A DNA stretch of 64,000 nucleotides from Roseibium sediminicola (GTDB taxonomy: Bacteria; Pseudomonadota; Alphaproteobacteria; Rhizobiales; Stappiaceae): contig NZ_JALNMJ010000010.1 in assembly GCF_023156505.1 (NCBI RefSeq), positions 62,001 to 126,000 of the forward strand. Reading direction: 5' to 3'. How positions within the stretch are numbered: the first letter of the stretch is position 1; every line of letters begins with the position of its first letter. Positions 30,421 to 40,175 of this stretch are shown here, one piece after another. The notes under the pieces are model-generated. The model searched no databases, was not told the origin of the DNA, and saw only the letters and a program-made list of their open reading frames with translations. The position numbers and the translations under genes are program-made.

Positions 30421-31821
30421 TTACGCGACCTCCTCCTGAGTGAGTGCATCAGGCAAGGCACGCACCGCGTCTACAAAAGCAGCGCCCCGCAATTCGAAAT
30501 TCGGGAATTGATCAAAGCTTGCGCAGGCGGGTGACAGAAGAATGGCGATTTCTTCCGCGCCATCCTCGGCTGCCTCGGCCGCGGCGTCCTTGACCGCCTG
30601 GGTCAAGGTTCCACTGATCGTGTGCGGCACCCGCCCCTCCAGGGTCTTTGAAAAGTCCCGCGCGGCCTCGCCGATCAGGAAGGCCTTGGCGATCCTCGGG
30701 AAATACTCGTCCAGCGAGGAAATTCCGCCTTCCTTGGCGCGGCCACCGGCGATCCAGTAGATCCGATCGAAACTCGCCAGCGCACGCGCCGCGGCGTCCG
30801 CGTTGGTCGCCTTGCTGTCGTTGATGAACAGCACCCGTCCCTGTTTCGATACCACTTCCATACGGTGATGCAGGCCCGGGAAGCTGGCCATGGCCGCGGC
30901 GATCTTCGCCGCTGGCAGTTCCAGGGCGCGCAGGGCCGCAAAGGCGGCGGCCGCGTTCTGGCCATTGTGGTCACCGCGCAGACTGTCGATGCCGCCGAGC
31001 AGCGCCACTTCGCTCTGGGCACCGTCATGGGCCTCGACCAAACGGCCGTGCCGGGCATAGATGCCGGACGTCAACTCGCGCTCGCCGGCAATGCGGCAGA
31101 CCGGCTTGCGCGCCAGTTCGAGCCGGTCGGCAATCGCCGACGACATCCGGTCGTCGACGCCGACAACCGCGACCTTGGCACCGGCCACCAGCCGTTCCTT
31201 GATCGCGGCATAATGGTCCATGGTGCCGTGCCGGTCGAGATGGTCGGGCGACAGGTTCATGTGAATGCCGACCGTCGGGTCCAGCGACGGCGCCAGATCG
31301 ATCTGGTAGGACGAACACTCGACAACGTAGTGGCGCCCCGGCTGCGGCGGTTTCAGCTCCAGAACCGGTGTGCCGATATTACCGCCCATCTGCACGTCGA
31401 GGCCCAGTTCCTTCAGGAGATGGGTCACCAATGCGGTAGTGGTCGACTTGCCGTTGGTGCCAGTGATCGCGATCAGCGGCGCGGCGGGACAAAGCTTGCG
31501 CCGCTCGCGGCAGAAGAGTTCGACATCGCCGATGATCTCGATCCCGGCTTCGCGGGCAAGATCCACGGTCCAGTGCGGAGCCGGATGGGTCAGCGGCACG
31601 CCTGGCGCCAGCACCAACGCCGAGACCGAGGACCAGTCCAGCTCGCGCAGATCCAGCGTTGCCAGGCCTTCGGCGGCCGCCTGCGCCACCCGGTCTTCAT
31701 TGTCGTCAAAACAAACCACATCAGCGCCGCCAGCCGCCAGCGCCCGCGCGGTCGCAAGACCGGAGCCGCCGAGCCCGAAGAGGGCAACCTTCTGGTTTTG
31801 AAATGTGGTGACCGGGATCAT
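30421..31821 (-). CDS. murD: UDP-N-acetylmuramoyl-L-alanine--D-glutamate ligase
   Basis: A 466-residue Mur ligase adding D-glutamate. The N-terminal nucleotide fold [14 protein letters not shown], the ATP loop [13 protein letters not shown], the middle motif [10 protein letters not shown] and the C-terminal segment [16 protein letters not shown] are diagnostic. The start has GAGGTAA upstream. It is tightly linked to mraY (gap of 3 nt) and to ftsW. Confidence 0.97.
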   Translation of the reverse strand: MIPVTTFQNQKVALFGLGGSGLATARALAAGGADVVCFDDNEDRVAQAAAEGLATLDLRELDWSSVSALVLAPGVPLTHPAPHWTVDLAREAGIEIIGDVELFCRERRKLCPAAPLIAITGTNGKSTTTALVTHLLKELGLDVQMGGNIGTPVLELKPPQPGRHYVVECSSYQIDLAPSLDPTVGIHMNLSPDHLDRHGTMDHYAAIKERLVAGAKVAVVGVDDRMSSAIADRLELARKPVCRIAGERELTSGIYARHGRLVEAHDGAQSEVALLGGIDSLRGDHNGQNAAAAFAALRALELPAAKIAAAMASFPGLHHRMEVVSKQGRVLFINDSKATNADAAARALASFDRIYWIAGGRAKEGGISSLDEYFPRIAKAFLIGEAARDFSKTLEGRVPHTISGTLTQAVKDAAAEAAEDGAEEIAILLSPACASFDQFPNFELRGAAFVDAVRALPDALTQEEVA

Positions 31822-31824
31822 CGC

Positions 31825-32910
31825 TTACCTCAGCTTCAAGGTGGCAAGGCCAAGCAGGGCCAGGACGACGGAGATGATCCAGAAGCGGATCACGACCTGG
31901 CTCTCGGTCCAGCCCATGATCTCGAAATGATGGTGGATCGGCGCCATCCGGAAGACACGCTTGCCGGTGAGGCGGAAGGAGATCACTTGCACGATCACGG
32001 AGACGGCCTCGAGCACGAACAGGCCGCCGATGATCGCCAGCACGATCTCGTGTTTGGTGGCAACGGCGATGGCGCCGATCATGCCGCCGAGCGCCAGCGA
32101 GCCGGTGTCACCCATGAAGATGGCCGCTGGCGGCGCGTTGAACCACAGAAAGCCGAGACCGGCGCCAATGACGGCACCGCAAATCACCGCCAGTTCACCG
32201 GTGCCGGCGACATGATGGATCTGCAGGTAACTGGCGAAAACCGCGTTACCGGAGAGATAGGCGATCAGGCCGAAAGAGGCGCAGGCGATCATCACCGGCA
32301 CGATTGCAAGGCCGTCGAGACCGTCGGTGAGGTTGACCGCGTTGCCGGCCCCGACCATCACGAAGGCCGCGAAGGGAATGAACACAATCCCCAGATTGAG
32401 CGTGAATTCCTTGAGGAAAGGAAAGGTGATCGCTTCCGAATAGGCGGACGTGTCCAGAATGGTCACCGCAAAGGCGGCGGAGGCGGCAATAATGAACTCA
32501 AGTCCGAGCCGTGCCTTGCCGCCGAAGCCCTTGTGCGAGGACTTGGTCACCTTCAGATAGTCGTCGTAAAAGCCGATGCTGCCGAAACCGAGCGTGACCG
32601 CGACCACCACCCAGACATAGGGGTTGGAAAGATCCGACCAGAGCAGCGCGGCGACCAGCGCCCCGGAGAGGATCATCAGGCCGCCCATGGTCGGCGTGCC
32701 TTTTTTGGTCAGGAGATGGCTTTCCGGGCCGTCGGAGCGGATCGGCTGGCCATGTCCCTGACGGATCCTGAGGCTTGCAATGATTTTCGGGCCGAACAGA
32801 AAAACGAAGAACAGCGCCGTCATGATCGCGCCGCCCGTGCGGAACGTGATGTACCGGAACACGTTCAGTGCCGAAACTTGATCCGCGAATTGCCCCAGGA
32901 AATAAAACAT
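31825..32910 (-). CDS. mraY: Phospho-N-acetylmuramoyl-pentapeptide transferase
   Basis: A 361-residue polytopic transferase with ten predicted helices that makes lipid I from UDP-MurNAc-pentapeptide and undecaprenyl phosphate. Conserved features include the polar loop KKGTPTMGG, the DD pair in GFYDDYLKV, the [10 protein letters not shown] motif and the HHHFE segment ([10 protein letters not shown]). It belongs to the continuous division/cell-wall operon. Confidence 0.98.
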   Translation of the reverse strand: MFYFLGQFADQVSALNVFRYITFRTGGAIMTALFFVFLFGPKIIASLRIRQGHGQPIRSDGPESHLLTKKGTPTMGGLMILSGALVAALLWSDLSNPYVWVVVAVTLGFGSIGFYDDYLKVTKSSHKGFGGKARLGLEFIIAASAAFAVTILDTSAYSEAITFPFLKEFTLNLGIVFIPFAAFVMVGAGNAVNLTDGLDGLAIVPVMIACASFGLIAYLSGNAVFASYLQIHHVAGTGELAVICGAVIGAGLGFLWFNAPPAAIFMGDTGSLALGGMIGAIAVATKHEIVLAIIGGLFVLEAVSVIVQVISFRLTGKRVFRMAPIHHHFEIMGWTESQVVIRFWIISVVLALLGLATLKLR

Positions 32911-32924
32911 TCAATCAAAGCCCC

Positions 32925-34355
32925 TTATGCCGCCTCGGTATCGTCCAACGGCGGATATTCCTTTTTGAGGGCCTCGACAAGCGGCCCCATGAGGGTTCCG
33001 AGCGATCCCTTGATCATAACAACATCTCCGGCCCGGACGTCGCTCAAAAGAACGTCTTCCAGATCTTTCGACTCTTCGCAGTAATGTCCGCGCAGGTCAT
33101 GCGGCAGGTCCTGCCAGAGCGCATACATATGCGGCCCGGCGCAATAGACGGCGTCGATACCGGCCTCCGTGATCGGCTTCAGCAATTCCGCGTGCAGGCG
33201 GTCGGCGTCGCCCCCCAACTCGCGCATGTCGCCGAGAACGGCAACCCTGCGACCCGGCCGGGTCACCGGCGCTTCGCCGAGCACGGCCAGCGCGGCGCGC
33301 ATAGAGGCCGGGTTGGCGTTGTAGCTTTCGTCGATCAGGTTCAGTTCGCCCTTCTGGATCGGCAGGCGGGAGACTTCGCCCCGTCCCTTCGGCGCGCGCA
33401 TCGTATCGAGGGCAAGGCCCGCCTTGGCAAGGTCCGCTCCGAGATCCGCCACAGCGGTCAGGACGGCGAGGCTGTTCTTGACGTGATGCTTGCCCGGCGC
33501 GCCGATCTTGTAGGTGATCTCCTGGCCGAGGATTGACGCCTCCACGCTGGACCCAGCCGGATAGCTGACCACCTTCTGGATGTGGCTGTCGGCGGCAGGG
33601 TTTTCCCCGAAGGTGTGGAGTGTGGCGATACCCTTTGTGGCCGCCAGGAATTTCAGCAGGTCGTACTGGAGATTATCCCGGTTCAAAACGGCGATTCCGC
33701 CGGGTTCCAGCCCGTCGAAAATCTCCGCCTTGGCCTTGGCGATCTGCTCGACGCTGTCGAAAAACTCCAGATGCACCGGCTGCACCGTGGTGATGATCGC
33801 AACATGCGGGCGCACCATCTTCACCAGCGGCGTGATCTCGCCTGCGTGGTTCATGCCGATCTCGAAGACGCCGAAATCGGTGTCTGCCGGCATGCGCGCC
33901 AGGGTCAGCGGCACACCCCAGTGATTGTTGAAGGAGGCGACCGAAGCATGCACCTTGCCGGAAGGGGCAAGGGTCAGACGCAAGGCTTCCTTGGTGCCGG
34001 TCTTGCCGACGGACCCGGTCACGGCGACAACGCGCGCCCGGCTGCGTTCACGGGCGGCAATGCCAAGCTTGCGCAGGGCTTCCAGCGGATCCTCGACGAC
34101 GACATAGCGCCCGTCTTCCGGCAGGTCCGGCAGACGGTCTTCCGCAATCAGTGCCAGGGAGGCGCCGGATTCCAGCGCGGCAGCGGCATAATCATGTCCG
34201 TCCAGCCGGTCGCCCTTGATGGCAACAAAGGCATCGCCCGGCTCGAGCGTGCGGCTGTCGATGGATATTCCGGTGATTTCAGCGCCAGCGTCGCCCTTGA
34301 TGCTGCCACCGGCAGCCTCAACAAAGGCGTTCAAGGTCCAAAGCGGGTCGCTCAT
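32925..34355 (-). CDS. murF: UDP-MurNAc-tripeptide--D-alanyl-D-alanine ligase
   Basis: A 476-residue Mur ligase that adds D-Ala-D-Ala, the product of Ddl encoded in the same cluster. The ATP loop TGSVGKTGTKEAL, the FNNHWGVPLTL segment, EIGMNHAGEI and the C-terminal DESYNANPASMRAAL are characteristic. Its ATG overlaps the murE stop by 4 nt, with GAAGGAA upstream. Confidence 0.97.
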   Translation of the reverse strand: MSDPLWTLNAFVEAAGGSIKGDAGAEITGISIDSRTLEPGDAFVAIKGDRLDGHDYAAAALESGASLALIAEDRLPDLPEDGRYVVVEDPLEALRKLGIAARERSRARVVAVTGSVGKTGTKEALRLTLAPSGKVHASVASFNNHWGVPLTLARMPADTDFGVFEIGMNHAGEITPLVKMVRPHVAIITTVQPVHLEFFDSVEQIAKAKAEIFDGLEPGGIAVLNRDNLQYDLLKFLAATKGIATLHTFGENPAADSHIQKVVSYPAGSSVEASILGQEITYKIGAPGKHHVKNSLAVLTAVADLGADLAKAGLALDTMRAPKGRGEVSRLPIQKGELNLIDESYNANPASMRAALAVLGEAPVTRPGRRVAVLGDMRELGGDADRLHAELLKPITEAGIDAVYCAGPHMYALWQDLPHDLRGHYCEESKDLEDVLLSDVRAGDVVMIKGSLGTLMGPLVEALKKEYPPLDDTEAA

Positions 34356-35821
34356 GTGTTTCCTTCAAGGCTGATGGCGCGTTTGACGGCATCGTGATCA
34401 GAAAAGGGAATCACTGTGTCGCCAACAATCTGGCCCGTTTCGTGGCCTTTTCCGGCAACACACAGGATATCACCCTGCTTGAGCCGCCGGACACCTTCCG
34501 CAATCGCTTCATAACGATCGCCGATCTCCAGCGCCTCCGGCGCTCCGCTTAGGACCGCCTTACGGATTGTGGCTGGGTCTTCGGAGCGCGGATTGTCGTC
34601 GGTGACGATGACCAGATCCGCGTGCCGGGCGGCAGCAGCGCCCATGAGTTCGCGTTTGCCGGGATCACGGTCGCCACCGGCGCCAACGATCACGGAGAGC
34701 TTGCCCGAGGCAAACGGTTTCAGGGCCGCCAGCGCATTGTCGAGCGCGTCGGGCTTGTGGGCATAATCGACAAAAACCAGACCGCCCTGCCCGGTCTTGC
34801 CGGCCAGTTCCAGCCGGCCGGGCGCCCCTTTCAGGTTTTCCAGGGCGCGCATGACCGCGCCGGTGTCGATGCCGGAGGCCATTGCCAGTCCTGCGGCAAT
34901 CAGCGCGTTGGATACCTGGAAACGGCCGATCAGCGGCAAGGTCACCCTGTATTCGCCGCGTGCGGTCTGCAGGGTCAGCTCCTGACCCGCGCCCGACGGT
35001 TTCAAACCGGTCAGCTTCAGGTCCTTGCCCGTCTCGCCAACGCTGAGGACCGGCAGGCCGCGCTTTTGCGCCACCGCCAGTACCCGGTCGGCGTATTTTT
35101 CGCCCGGATCGACGACCACAGTGCCGCCTGCCGGCAGCAGCTCCGAGAAGAGCCGAAGCTTGGCGCGCAGATAGTCCTCGATGGTCGGATGGTAATCCAT
35201 GTGATCGCGGCCGAGATTGGTGAAGGCCGCCGCCGTCAGGCGCACGCCGTCGAGCCGGTATTGATCAAGGCCGTGGGAGGAGGCTTCCATGGCCGCGTGG
35301 TTGACGCCTTCGTCTTCCAGCAGCGCCAGCTGTTCATGCAGCAGCACCGGATCCGGCGTGGTCAGGCCACCGTAACTTTCGCCGCCCGGCTTGACGATGC
35401 CGAGCGTGCCGAGACTGGCCGCCGGATGACCGGCCGCCTGAAAGATCTGACGCGCAAAATGCGCCACCGAGGTCTTGCCGGCGGTGCCGGTCACCGCAAC
35501 GATGGTGTCGGGCTGCGCGCCATAAAACCGAGCCGCCATTCTTGCGAAGGCCCGGCGCGGCTCGGCCGCGCCGATCACAATCACCTTGTCACCGCAGGCG
35601 GCGCGCACGGTCTCAACGGCGTCATCGGCGCACAGAATGGCATTGGCCCCGGCCGTTGCAGCGTCCGGGGCGAATTTCGTGCCGTCGACAGAAGCCCCCT
35701 TGAAGGCGGCGAACAGAAAGCCGGGCCGGACCTTGCGGCTATCCGCCGTCAGTCCCGTTATTTTCAGGCCCTTCGCCGTGTCCGGCACGGAGAGGCCTGC
35801 GGCCAGATAGTCAAGATCCAT
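34352..35821 (-). CDS. murE: UDP-MurNAc-tripeptide synthetase MurE
   Basis: A 489-residue Mur ligase that adds the third stem residue. The ATP loop TGTAGKTSVAHF, the segment GLTTPDPVLLHEQLALL, EASSHGLDQYRLDG and HKPDALDNAL are family motifs. The DNPR sequence in TDDNPRSEDP indicates meso-diaminopimelate as substrate, as expected for a Gram-negative. It is separated from ftsI by 101 bp containing a long imperfect hairpin, the largest gap inside the mraZ-ddl block. Confidence 0.97.
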   Translation of the reverse strand: MDLDYLAAGLSVPDTAKGLKITGLTADSRKVRPGFLFAAFKGASVDGTKFAPDAATAGANAILCADDAVETVRAACGDKVIVIGAAEPRRAFARMAARFYGAQPDTIVAVTGTAGKTSVAHFARQIFQAAGHPAASLGTLGIVKPGGESYGGLTTPDPVLLHEQLALLEDEGVNHAAMEASSHGLDQYRLDGVRLTAAAFTNLGRDHMDYHPTIEDYLRAKLRLFSELLPAGGTVVVDPGEKYADRVLAVAQKRGLPVLSVGETGKDLKLTGLKPSGAGQELTLQTARGEYRVTLPLIGRFQVSNALIAAGLAMASGIDTGAVMRALENLKGAPGRLELAGKTGQGGLVFVDYAHKPDALDNALAALKPFASGKLSVIVGAGGDRDPGKRELMGAAAARHADLVIVTDDNPRSEDPATIRKAVLSGAPEALEIGDRYEAIAEGVRRLKQGDILCVAGKGHETGQIVGDTVIPFSDHDAVKRAISLEGNT

Positions 35822-35857
35822 CTCTTCCGATCATCTTTGTGCGTCGTCATGTGGTGG

Positions 35858-35911
35858 AAGCTTATTCGTGAGCGCCGGGACAGCTGCGACCCCGCCGGCG
35901 CTCAAAGCTTC
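35858..35911. repeat. Two-part inverted repeat between ftsI and murE
   Basis: GAAGCTT pairs with AAGCTTC, and inside it GAGCGCCGG (35870-35878) pairs with CCGGCGCTC (35895-35903). No T-run follows on the minus strand, so it is not a standard terminator. It could be a processing or stability element, or a partial attenuator within the operon. Confidence 0.6.
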
Positions 35912-35922
35912 GGTGTCTCTCC

Positions 35923-37635
35923 TTAATAGGAAATCTCGATGGGTTCATCCCCCTTACCGAACCGCGGCATCACGCCGAGCATTGGCGCGGACCGCCGGAC
36001 GATTGCGCCGACCGTCGGCGCCGCGTTCCAGCCAGCCGTGACACCCGTGCCTTCGCGCTCGCGCTTCGGCTCGTCGATGACGACCAGAACCACATAGCGC
36101 GGGTCGTCCATCGGAAAGGCCGACAGGAACGAGTTGCGGCGCTTGTTGTTGACATACCGGCCGTTTTCAATCTTTTCCGCGGTGCCCGTCTTGCCGCCGA
36201 TCGTATAGCCTGGAACGTCCGCCTTGCGGCCGGAACCGGACAGAACATTCAGGCGGAACAGGTATCGCATCATGCGGCTGGTTTCTTCGGAAATGACACG
36301 TTTGCCAAGGGCTTGCACGTCTTCCTGACTGCGCGGCAGGAAGGTCGGCGGCAGCAGCGTGCCCCCGTTCACAAGCGCAGCGGCGGCAACGGCCGTCTGC
36401 ATCGGCGTCACCGAAATACCGTGACCGAATGAGATGGTCATGGCCGCCAGTTCATTCCACTTCGGCGGCAGCAGCGGCGCGGCGTTTTCCGGCAGTTCCG
36501 TCTTCAGGCGTTCCGTCAGATGCAGGCGGCCGAGAAACTCCTTCTGACGCGCAACGCCGGTCGCCAGCATCATTTTGGCAGTGCCGATATTGGACGAATA
36601 GATGAAGACTTCCGGCACCGACAGGATGCGGTTTTTCCCGTGGAAATCGTTGATCGTACGCCCGCCGGCCCGGATCGGGCGCGTTGCGTCGAAGCTGTCA
36701 TTGATGGAAACGGCACCCGAATCCAGCGCCATGGCGGTGGTGAAGGTCTTGAAGACCGAGCCCATCTCGAACACACCACCCGTCGCCCGGTTCAAGCGGT
36801 CCTTTTCCAGGGCCTGGGACCGGTCGTTGGGATCGTAGTCAGGCAGGGAGGACATGGCCACAACTTCACCCGTCTTGGCATCGAGCACGATCCCGGCCGC
36901 GGCAATCGCCTTGAACCGCTCCATGGCCTTGGAGAGTTCATCGCGCACGACATGCTGCACCCTGAGGTCAACGGAAAGCCGCACCGGCTCCATGGTCCGG
37001 TCGGAGGTGAAGCCGAGCGACTGCAGATCGGAGAGCCAGGCGTCATCGATGTATTTTTCGATCCCAGCCAGGCCCTGGTTGTCGATGTTGACGGAGCCGA
37101 CGATGTGACCGGCGGTGGGACCGCCCGGATAGAACCGCTGGTTCTCCGACAGGAAGCCGATACCCGGCAGGCCAAGATTGTGGACGTCTTCGGCCTGTTT
37201 CGGGGTCAGCTCCCGCTTCAGCCAGACAAATCCGGCACCGCTGCCGAGACGGCGGCGCACAAGCTCTTCGTCCAGCTCGGGCAGCACCCGCACAAGCCCT
37301 TCGGTCGCCTCGTCCACATCCAGGATGCGGCGCGGCTCCGCGTAAAGTGACGCGGTCTTGATGTCGGTCGCCAGGATCTCGCCATTGCGGTCGATCAGGT
37401 CCGGCCGTGAGGCGGAGACGGAATCCTGAGCGGAAATGAACGCCCGCGACGGCGCTTCTTCCATCTGCGCCAGCATCACCAGCCGCCCGGCGATGGCGAC
37501 ATAAACACAGGCAAAGGCCAGCATGGCGACATAGACGCGGGACTTGACCGCGCTGGAGGAGACGGATCCCCGGACGGCCCGGGGCTGCGCCCGCCGCACC
37601 TGAAGGAAACTTGCCGGTTCGCTTACCATCGTCAT
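35923..37635 (-). CDS. ftsI: Septal peptidoglycan transpeptidase FtsI (PBP3)
   Basis: A 570-residue class B penicillin-binding protein: short cytoplasmic tail, one membrane helix (about 33-52), pedestal domain, then the transpeptidase domain. The active site is complete: SVFK (Ser293), SSN (347-349) and KTG (482-484). It cross-links septal glycan made by FtsW. The start at 37635 has GAGGGG upstream; a second ATG six bases later is possible. It follows ftsL by 10 nt. Confidence 0.96.
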   Translation of the reverse strand: MTMVSEPASFLQVRRAQPRAVRGSVSSSAVKSRVYVAMLAFACVYVAIAGRLVMLAQMEEAPSRAFISAQDSVSASRPDLIDRNGEILATDIKTASLYAEPRRILDVDEATEGLVRVLPELDEELVRRRLGSGAGFVWLKRELTPKQAEDVHNLGLPGIGFLSENQRFYPGGPTAGHIVGSVNIDNQGLAGIEKYIDDAWLSDLQSLGFTSDRTMEPVRLSVDLRVQHVVRDELSKAMERFKAIAAAGIVLDAKTGEVVAMSSLPDYDPNDRSQALEKDRLNRATGGVFEMGSVFKTFTTAMALDSGAVSINDSFDATRPIRAGGRTINDFHGKNRILSVPEVFIYSSNIGTAKMMLATGVARQKEFLGRLHLTERLKTELPENAAPLLPPKWNELAAMTISFGHGISVTPMQTAVAAAALVNGGTLLPPTFLPRSQEDVQALGKRVISEETSRMMRYLFRLNVLSGSGRKADVPGYTIGGKTGTAEKIENGRYVNNKRRNSFLSAFPMDDPRYVVLVVIDEPKREREGTGVTAGWNAAPTVGAIVRRSAPMLGVMPRFGKGDEPIEISY

Positions 37636-37645
37636 GACCGGCCCC

Positions 37646-37999
37646 TCACTGAATAACCGACGACGAGCCGGCATAGCCGCCCATCTGATTGCCGCCGATC
37701 GGCTCCAGCATCACCGGCCGCGCAGGCAGGTCTTCCGGTGTCACGATCTGCTTCACGTCGAGCGGCTCCAGCAGCAGATAGTCGTTGTAGCGTTCGACCA
37801 GGGACTGCAGGCGGTCGGGTTTGTTCAGAAGGCTCCACTCCGCTTTCAGATGGCGGATGGCATCGTGCTCTTCGTCGATCTGGCGCTTGAGCTCGGCGAC
37901 CTTTTCCGCAGATTTTGTCGCCGCAAGCTTCAGATCGTAAACGGTCGCCGCGCCGATCACGACCGCCAGTATGAACAGGATGTTCAGCGTTCGAACCAT
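37646..37999 (-). CDS. ftsL: FtsL-like cell division protein
   Basis: A 117-residue bitopic protein with an N-terminal membrane helix (about 3-21) and a periplasmic coiled coil (AEKVAELKRQIDEEHDAIRHL). Its length, position between rsmH and ftsI and topology define it as FtsL, although sequence conservation in this family is low. It should join FtsB and FtsQ to activate FtsWI. AGGGGG lies upstream of the ATG, which follows the rsmH stop by two bases. Confidence 0.88.
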   Translation of the reverse strand: MVRTLNILFILAVVIGAATVYDLKLAATKSAEKVAELKRQIDEEHDAIRHLKAEWSLLNKPDRLQSLVERYNDYLLLEPLDVKQIVTPEDLPARPVMLEPIGGNQMGGYAGSSSVIQ

Positions 38000-38001
38000 T
38001 C

Positions 38002-39042
38002 TCAGCCCCCTAATCCATGAAAGTCCGCCAGACGCGGAACACCCGCCTCATGGATATCCAAAATACGTGCCGGTGCCTCGGTCCGCCGCCCGGCCCGAAG
38101 CTTTGCGGAGCGCGCCCGCGGATTGACATCCGTTTCTCCGGCGGCCGCTTCGACCGCCTTGCGCGTCAGCAGTTCAAAGGTTGCCGGGGGAACGTCCTCC
38201 TCCGGCATGTGCCGCGACCCGCCACCACGGGTCCGCGTGCGGTCCTGGAAAAACCGCTTGACGATGCGGTCCTCCAGGGAATGAAAACTCACAAGAACCA
38301 GACGCCCGCCCGGCTTCAGGATACGCTCGGCGGCACCCAGAGCCTCGGCGGCCTGGTGCAATTCGCCATTCACATAGATCCGGAGCGCCTGGAACGTCCG
38401 GGTCGCCGGATGGATCTGCGCTTTTTTCGGCGACCGTCCAAGCACCTTCTCGATCAGGTTCGCCAGCTCCAGCGTGCGCGTGAACGGCTTTTCCTGGCGT
38501 GCGCGTTCGATCGCATGCGCCACCGAGGTTGCCCGCTTTTCCTCACCCAGAAGACCGATCACGCGGATCAGGTCCCGGACCGGCAATTCGTTGACCACAT
38601 CGGCCGCGGACGGGCCGGCCTGCTCCATGCGCATGTCGAGTGGACCGTCGCGCAGGAAGGAAAACCCGCGCTCGGCCTCGTCCAGCTGCATGGAGGACAC
38701 GCCGAGATCCAGGACAACGCCATCGACGCCGTCAAAGCCGTTGGCGCGTGCGTGCTGTTCAAGCTCGGCGAATTGGCCGGGCACCAGAATGAGATTGCCG
38801 TCCGCCTCGCTCACAAGCTCCTGACCGCCGGCAATCGCGTCCGGATCCCGGTCGATACCGATGACTTTCGCGCCGCGCGCCAGCATCGCCCGGGAATAGC
38901 CGCCGGCGCCGAACGTGCCGTCGATCATCACCTCGCCCGGCTGCGGATCCAGCCACTGAAGGACCTCCGTCAGGAGAACCGGCACATGGCGCTCGGGTCC
39001 GCCAGCGGCAGAAGCAGCGTCTCTGTCGCCGAGCGCCATCAT
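38002..39042 (-). CDS. rsmH: 16S rRNA m4C1402 methyltransferase RsmH
   Basis: A 346-residue SAM-dependent methyltransferase (formerly MraW). The N-terminal [13 protein letters not shown], the SAM-binding [14 protein letters not shown] and [10 protein letters not shown], the [18 protein letters not shown] motif and the late motif [17 protein letters not shown] are all typical. Two tandem ATGs overlap the mraZ stop (GCATGATG), so it is coupled to mraZ. Confidence 0.97.
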   Translation of the reverse strand: MMALGDRDAASAAGGPERHVPVLLTEVLQWLDPQPGEVMIDGTFGAGGYSRAMLARGAKVIGIDRDPDAIAGGQELVSEADGNLILVPGQFAELEQHARANGFDGVDGVVLDLGVSSMQLDEAERGFSFLRDGPLDMRMEQAGPSAADVVNELPVRDLIRVIGLLGEEKRATSVAHAIERARQEKPFTRTLELANLIEKVLGRSPKKAQIHPATRTFQALRIYVNGELHQAAEALGAAERILKPGGRLVLVSFHSLEDRIVKRFFQDRTRTRGGGSRHMPEEDVPPATFELLTRKAVEAAAGETDVNPRARSAKLRAGRRTEAPARILDIHEAGVPRLADFHGLGG

Positions 39043-39506
39043 GCCGGCTCTCCCTGAGAGGGTGCGGGGACCTGCCCCGACAACATCGCGAGCGCGCGCC
39101 TTTGGGCCTCTGCGCGGTACTCGCGAAACTTTTCCGGCTCCCAGATCTGGAACTTGTAGTTCATGCCGACAAAGGTGACCTGGTCGGCAAGGCCGGTGTG
39201 ATCGCGGATCATGTCGGAAATGGTCATGCGGCCATCTCCGTCGATACGCGGATTTTCACTGGCACCGAACAGCGCCACGGCCAGGGCATCGTGATCCGGG
39301 GAGAGTTTTGCGAAAGCTTCCGAGCGCTTGTTGATCTCGGCCAACAAGTCATTGCCGCCGGCGTCGACCGCGGCGCAATGAGCAGAAGCAATGCAATAAA
39401 GACCGTCAAATCCATCTCTCGCCAAAACCGCACGGAAGGGCGCCGGGATCGACACGCGACCCTTGGCATCCAGCCGGTTGGTAAAGTGAGAAACAAAGCC
39501 GGCCAT
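39039..39506 (-). CDS. mraZ: Transcriptional regulator MraZ
   Basis: A 155-residue AbrB-like ring-forming DNA-binding protein, first gene of the division/cell-wall cluster. Two SpoVT/AbrB-type half domains are seen: the first around [16 protein letters not shown], the second around [17 protein letters not shown]. In other bacteria it represses its own operon through TGGGN repeats spaced by 5 bp, and exactly such repeats occur upstream here. The start at 39506 (MAGFVSHF) has GAGGGG upstream. Confidence 0.95.
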   Translation of the reverse strand: MAGFVSHFTNRLDAKGRVSIPAPFRAVLARDGFDGLYCIASAHCAAVDAGGNDLLAEINKRSEAFAKLSPDHDALAVALFGASENPRIDGDGRMTISDMIRDHTGLADQVTFVGMNYKFQIWEPEKFREYRAEAQRRALAMLSGQVPAPSQGEPA

Positions 39507-39525
39507 CAATCCCCTCGAAACGGGT

Positions 39526-39555
39526 CCCCACCCGTTCAAATCCCATAGAATCCCA
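39526..39555 (-). promoter_or_regulatory. Promoter-distal MraZ box cluster
   Basis: On the minus strand TGGGA (39551-39555), TGGGA (39541-39545), a degenerate ACGGG (39531-39535) and TGGGG (39526-39530) lie just ahead of the mraZ ribosome-binding site. The first three share a 10-bp phase. They fit a second MraZ ring contact site within the leader. Confidence 0.65.
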
Positions 39556-39652
39556 AGAATGCAAGGAAAGGCCGGCTTACCTGCAGGGACATGCAATTTG
39601 CGAAAGCGGCGGTTGCCGAGCCGTTAAACCGATGTCCCAAGCCCTACTGAAA

Positions 39653-39727
39653 TGGGCCCGCGCTCCCCATTCTGGGTATCTATGGGATACCATGGGATTT
39701 CATGGGCGGTCAATGGAATCTCATGGA
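39653..39727. promoter_or_regulatory. Main MraZ box array and candidate mra promoter
   Basis: Plus-strand TGGGN pentamers begin at 39653, 39673, 39683, 39693 and 39703, and ATGGA variants at 39713 and 39723, all in one 10-bp phase with 5-bp spacers. This is the MraZ operator pattern, but longer than the usual three or four boxes. On the minus strand TTGACC (39708-39713) with TATCCC 18 bp downstream is a candidate promoter overlapping the array, giving a leader of about 170 nt. Confidence 0.75.
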
Positions 39728-40120
39728 TTCCGGCTCGATTTGATCGCACACGACCCCGTCGACCGACCTTACTGCCAACATGCTTAATGAAGCCTTGACA
39801 CAAATGAAGAATCGGATTCGCAGGAATACGGAGGTTTTCACAGAGAAGGCTCGGCAAAGCGGCAAAATATGCCTAGTTGCAAAGACTTGTGGAGAATGAC
39901 AGGGGGCGCGGCCTGACGCGGTGCTTCCGGCTGAGATCAGCAGATGCACTTCCTCTCTCTCGTCATCCCGGCCAAGCGGAGCGCGAGCCGGGATCGGAGA
40001 GCCGGAAGCCGTTGGCTGTTCCGGGTCACCCTATCGAAAGGCCCGTGCTCTCCGGTCCCGGGTCTGCGCTACGCTCCGCCCGGGAAGACGATGGTGAGGA
40101 AAGTCATTTGCTGCCAGAAA
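39728..40120. other. Intergenic region upstream of the mra operon
   Basis: About 390 bp without a recognisable gene. It includes the palindromic repeat at 39961-40090, listed separately. The first 230 bp show no clear structure beyond an AT-richer patch near 39780-39880. Confidence 0.5.
39961..40090. repeat. GTCATCCCGG-type intergenic palindrome
   Basis: Outer arms CGTCATCCCGG and the complement of CCGGGAAGACG enclose GGAGCGCGAGCCGGGATC..., which is partly complementary to GGTCCCGGGTCTGCGCTACG, and GGAGAGC paired with GCTCTCC. It is an alphaproteobacterial intergenic repeat of the same general class as 11296-11418. Confidence 0.8.
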
Positions 40121-40148
40121 GAAACGCCGCGCAGAGACGCGGCGTTTC
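40121..40148 (-). terminator. Intrinsic terminator of the repeat-domain protein gene
   Basis: On the minus strand GAAACGCCGCG-TCTC-TGCGCGGCGTTTC is followed by TTTCT, 27 bp after the stop of the 1004-residue protein gene. Confidence 0.85.
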
Positions 40149-40175
40149 GCTGTCTCAAGGTGTCTGCCGTAGCAC

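Noticed and set aside
30865..33084. Plus-strand open frame of 739 codons
   Set aside because: Antisense to murD, mraY and murF; Gly/Asp/His/Arg-rich composition typical of shadow frames.
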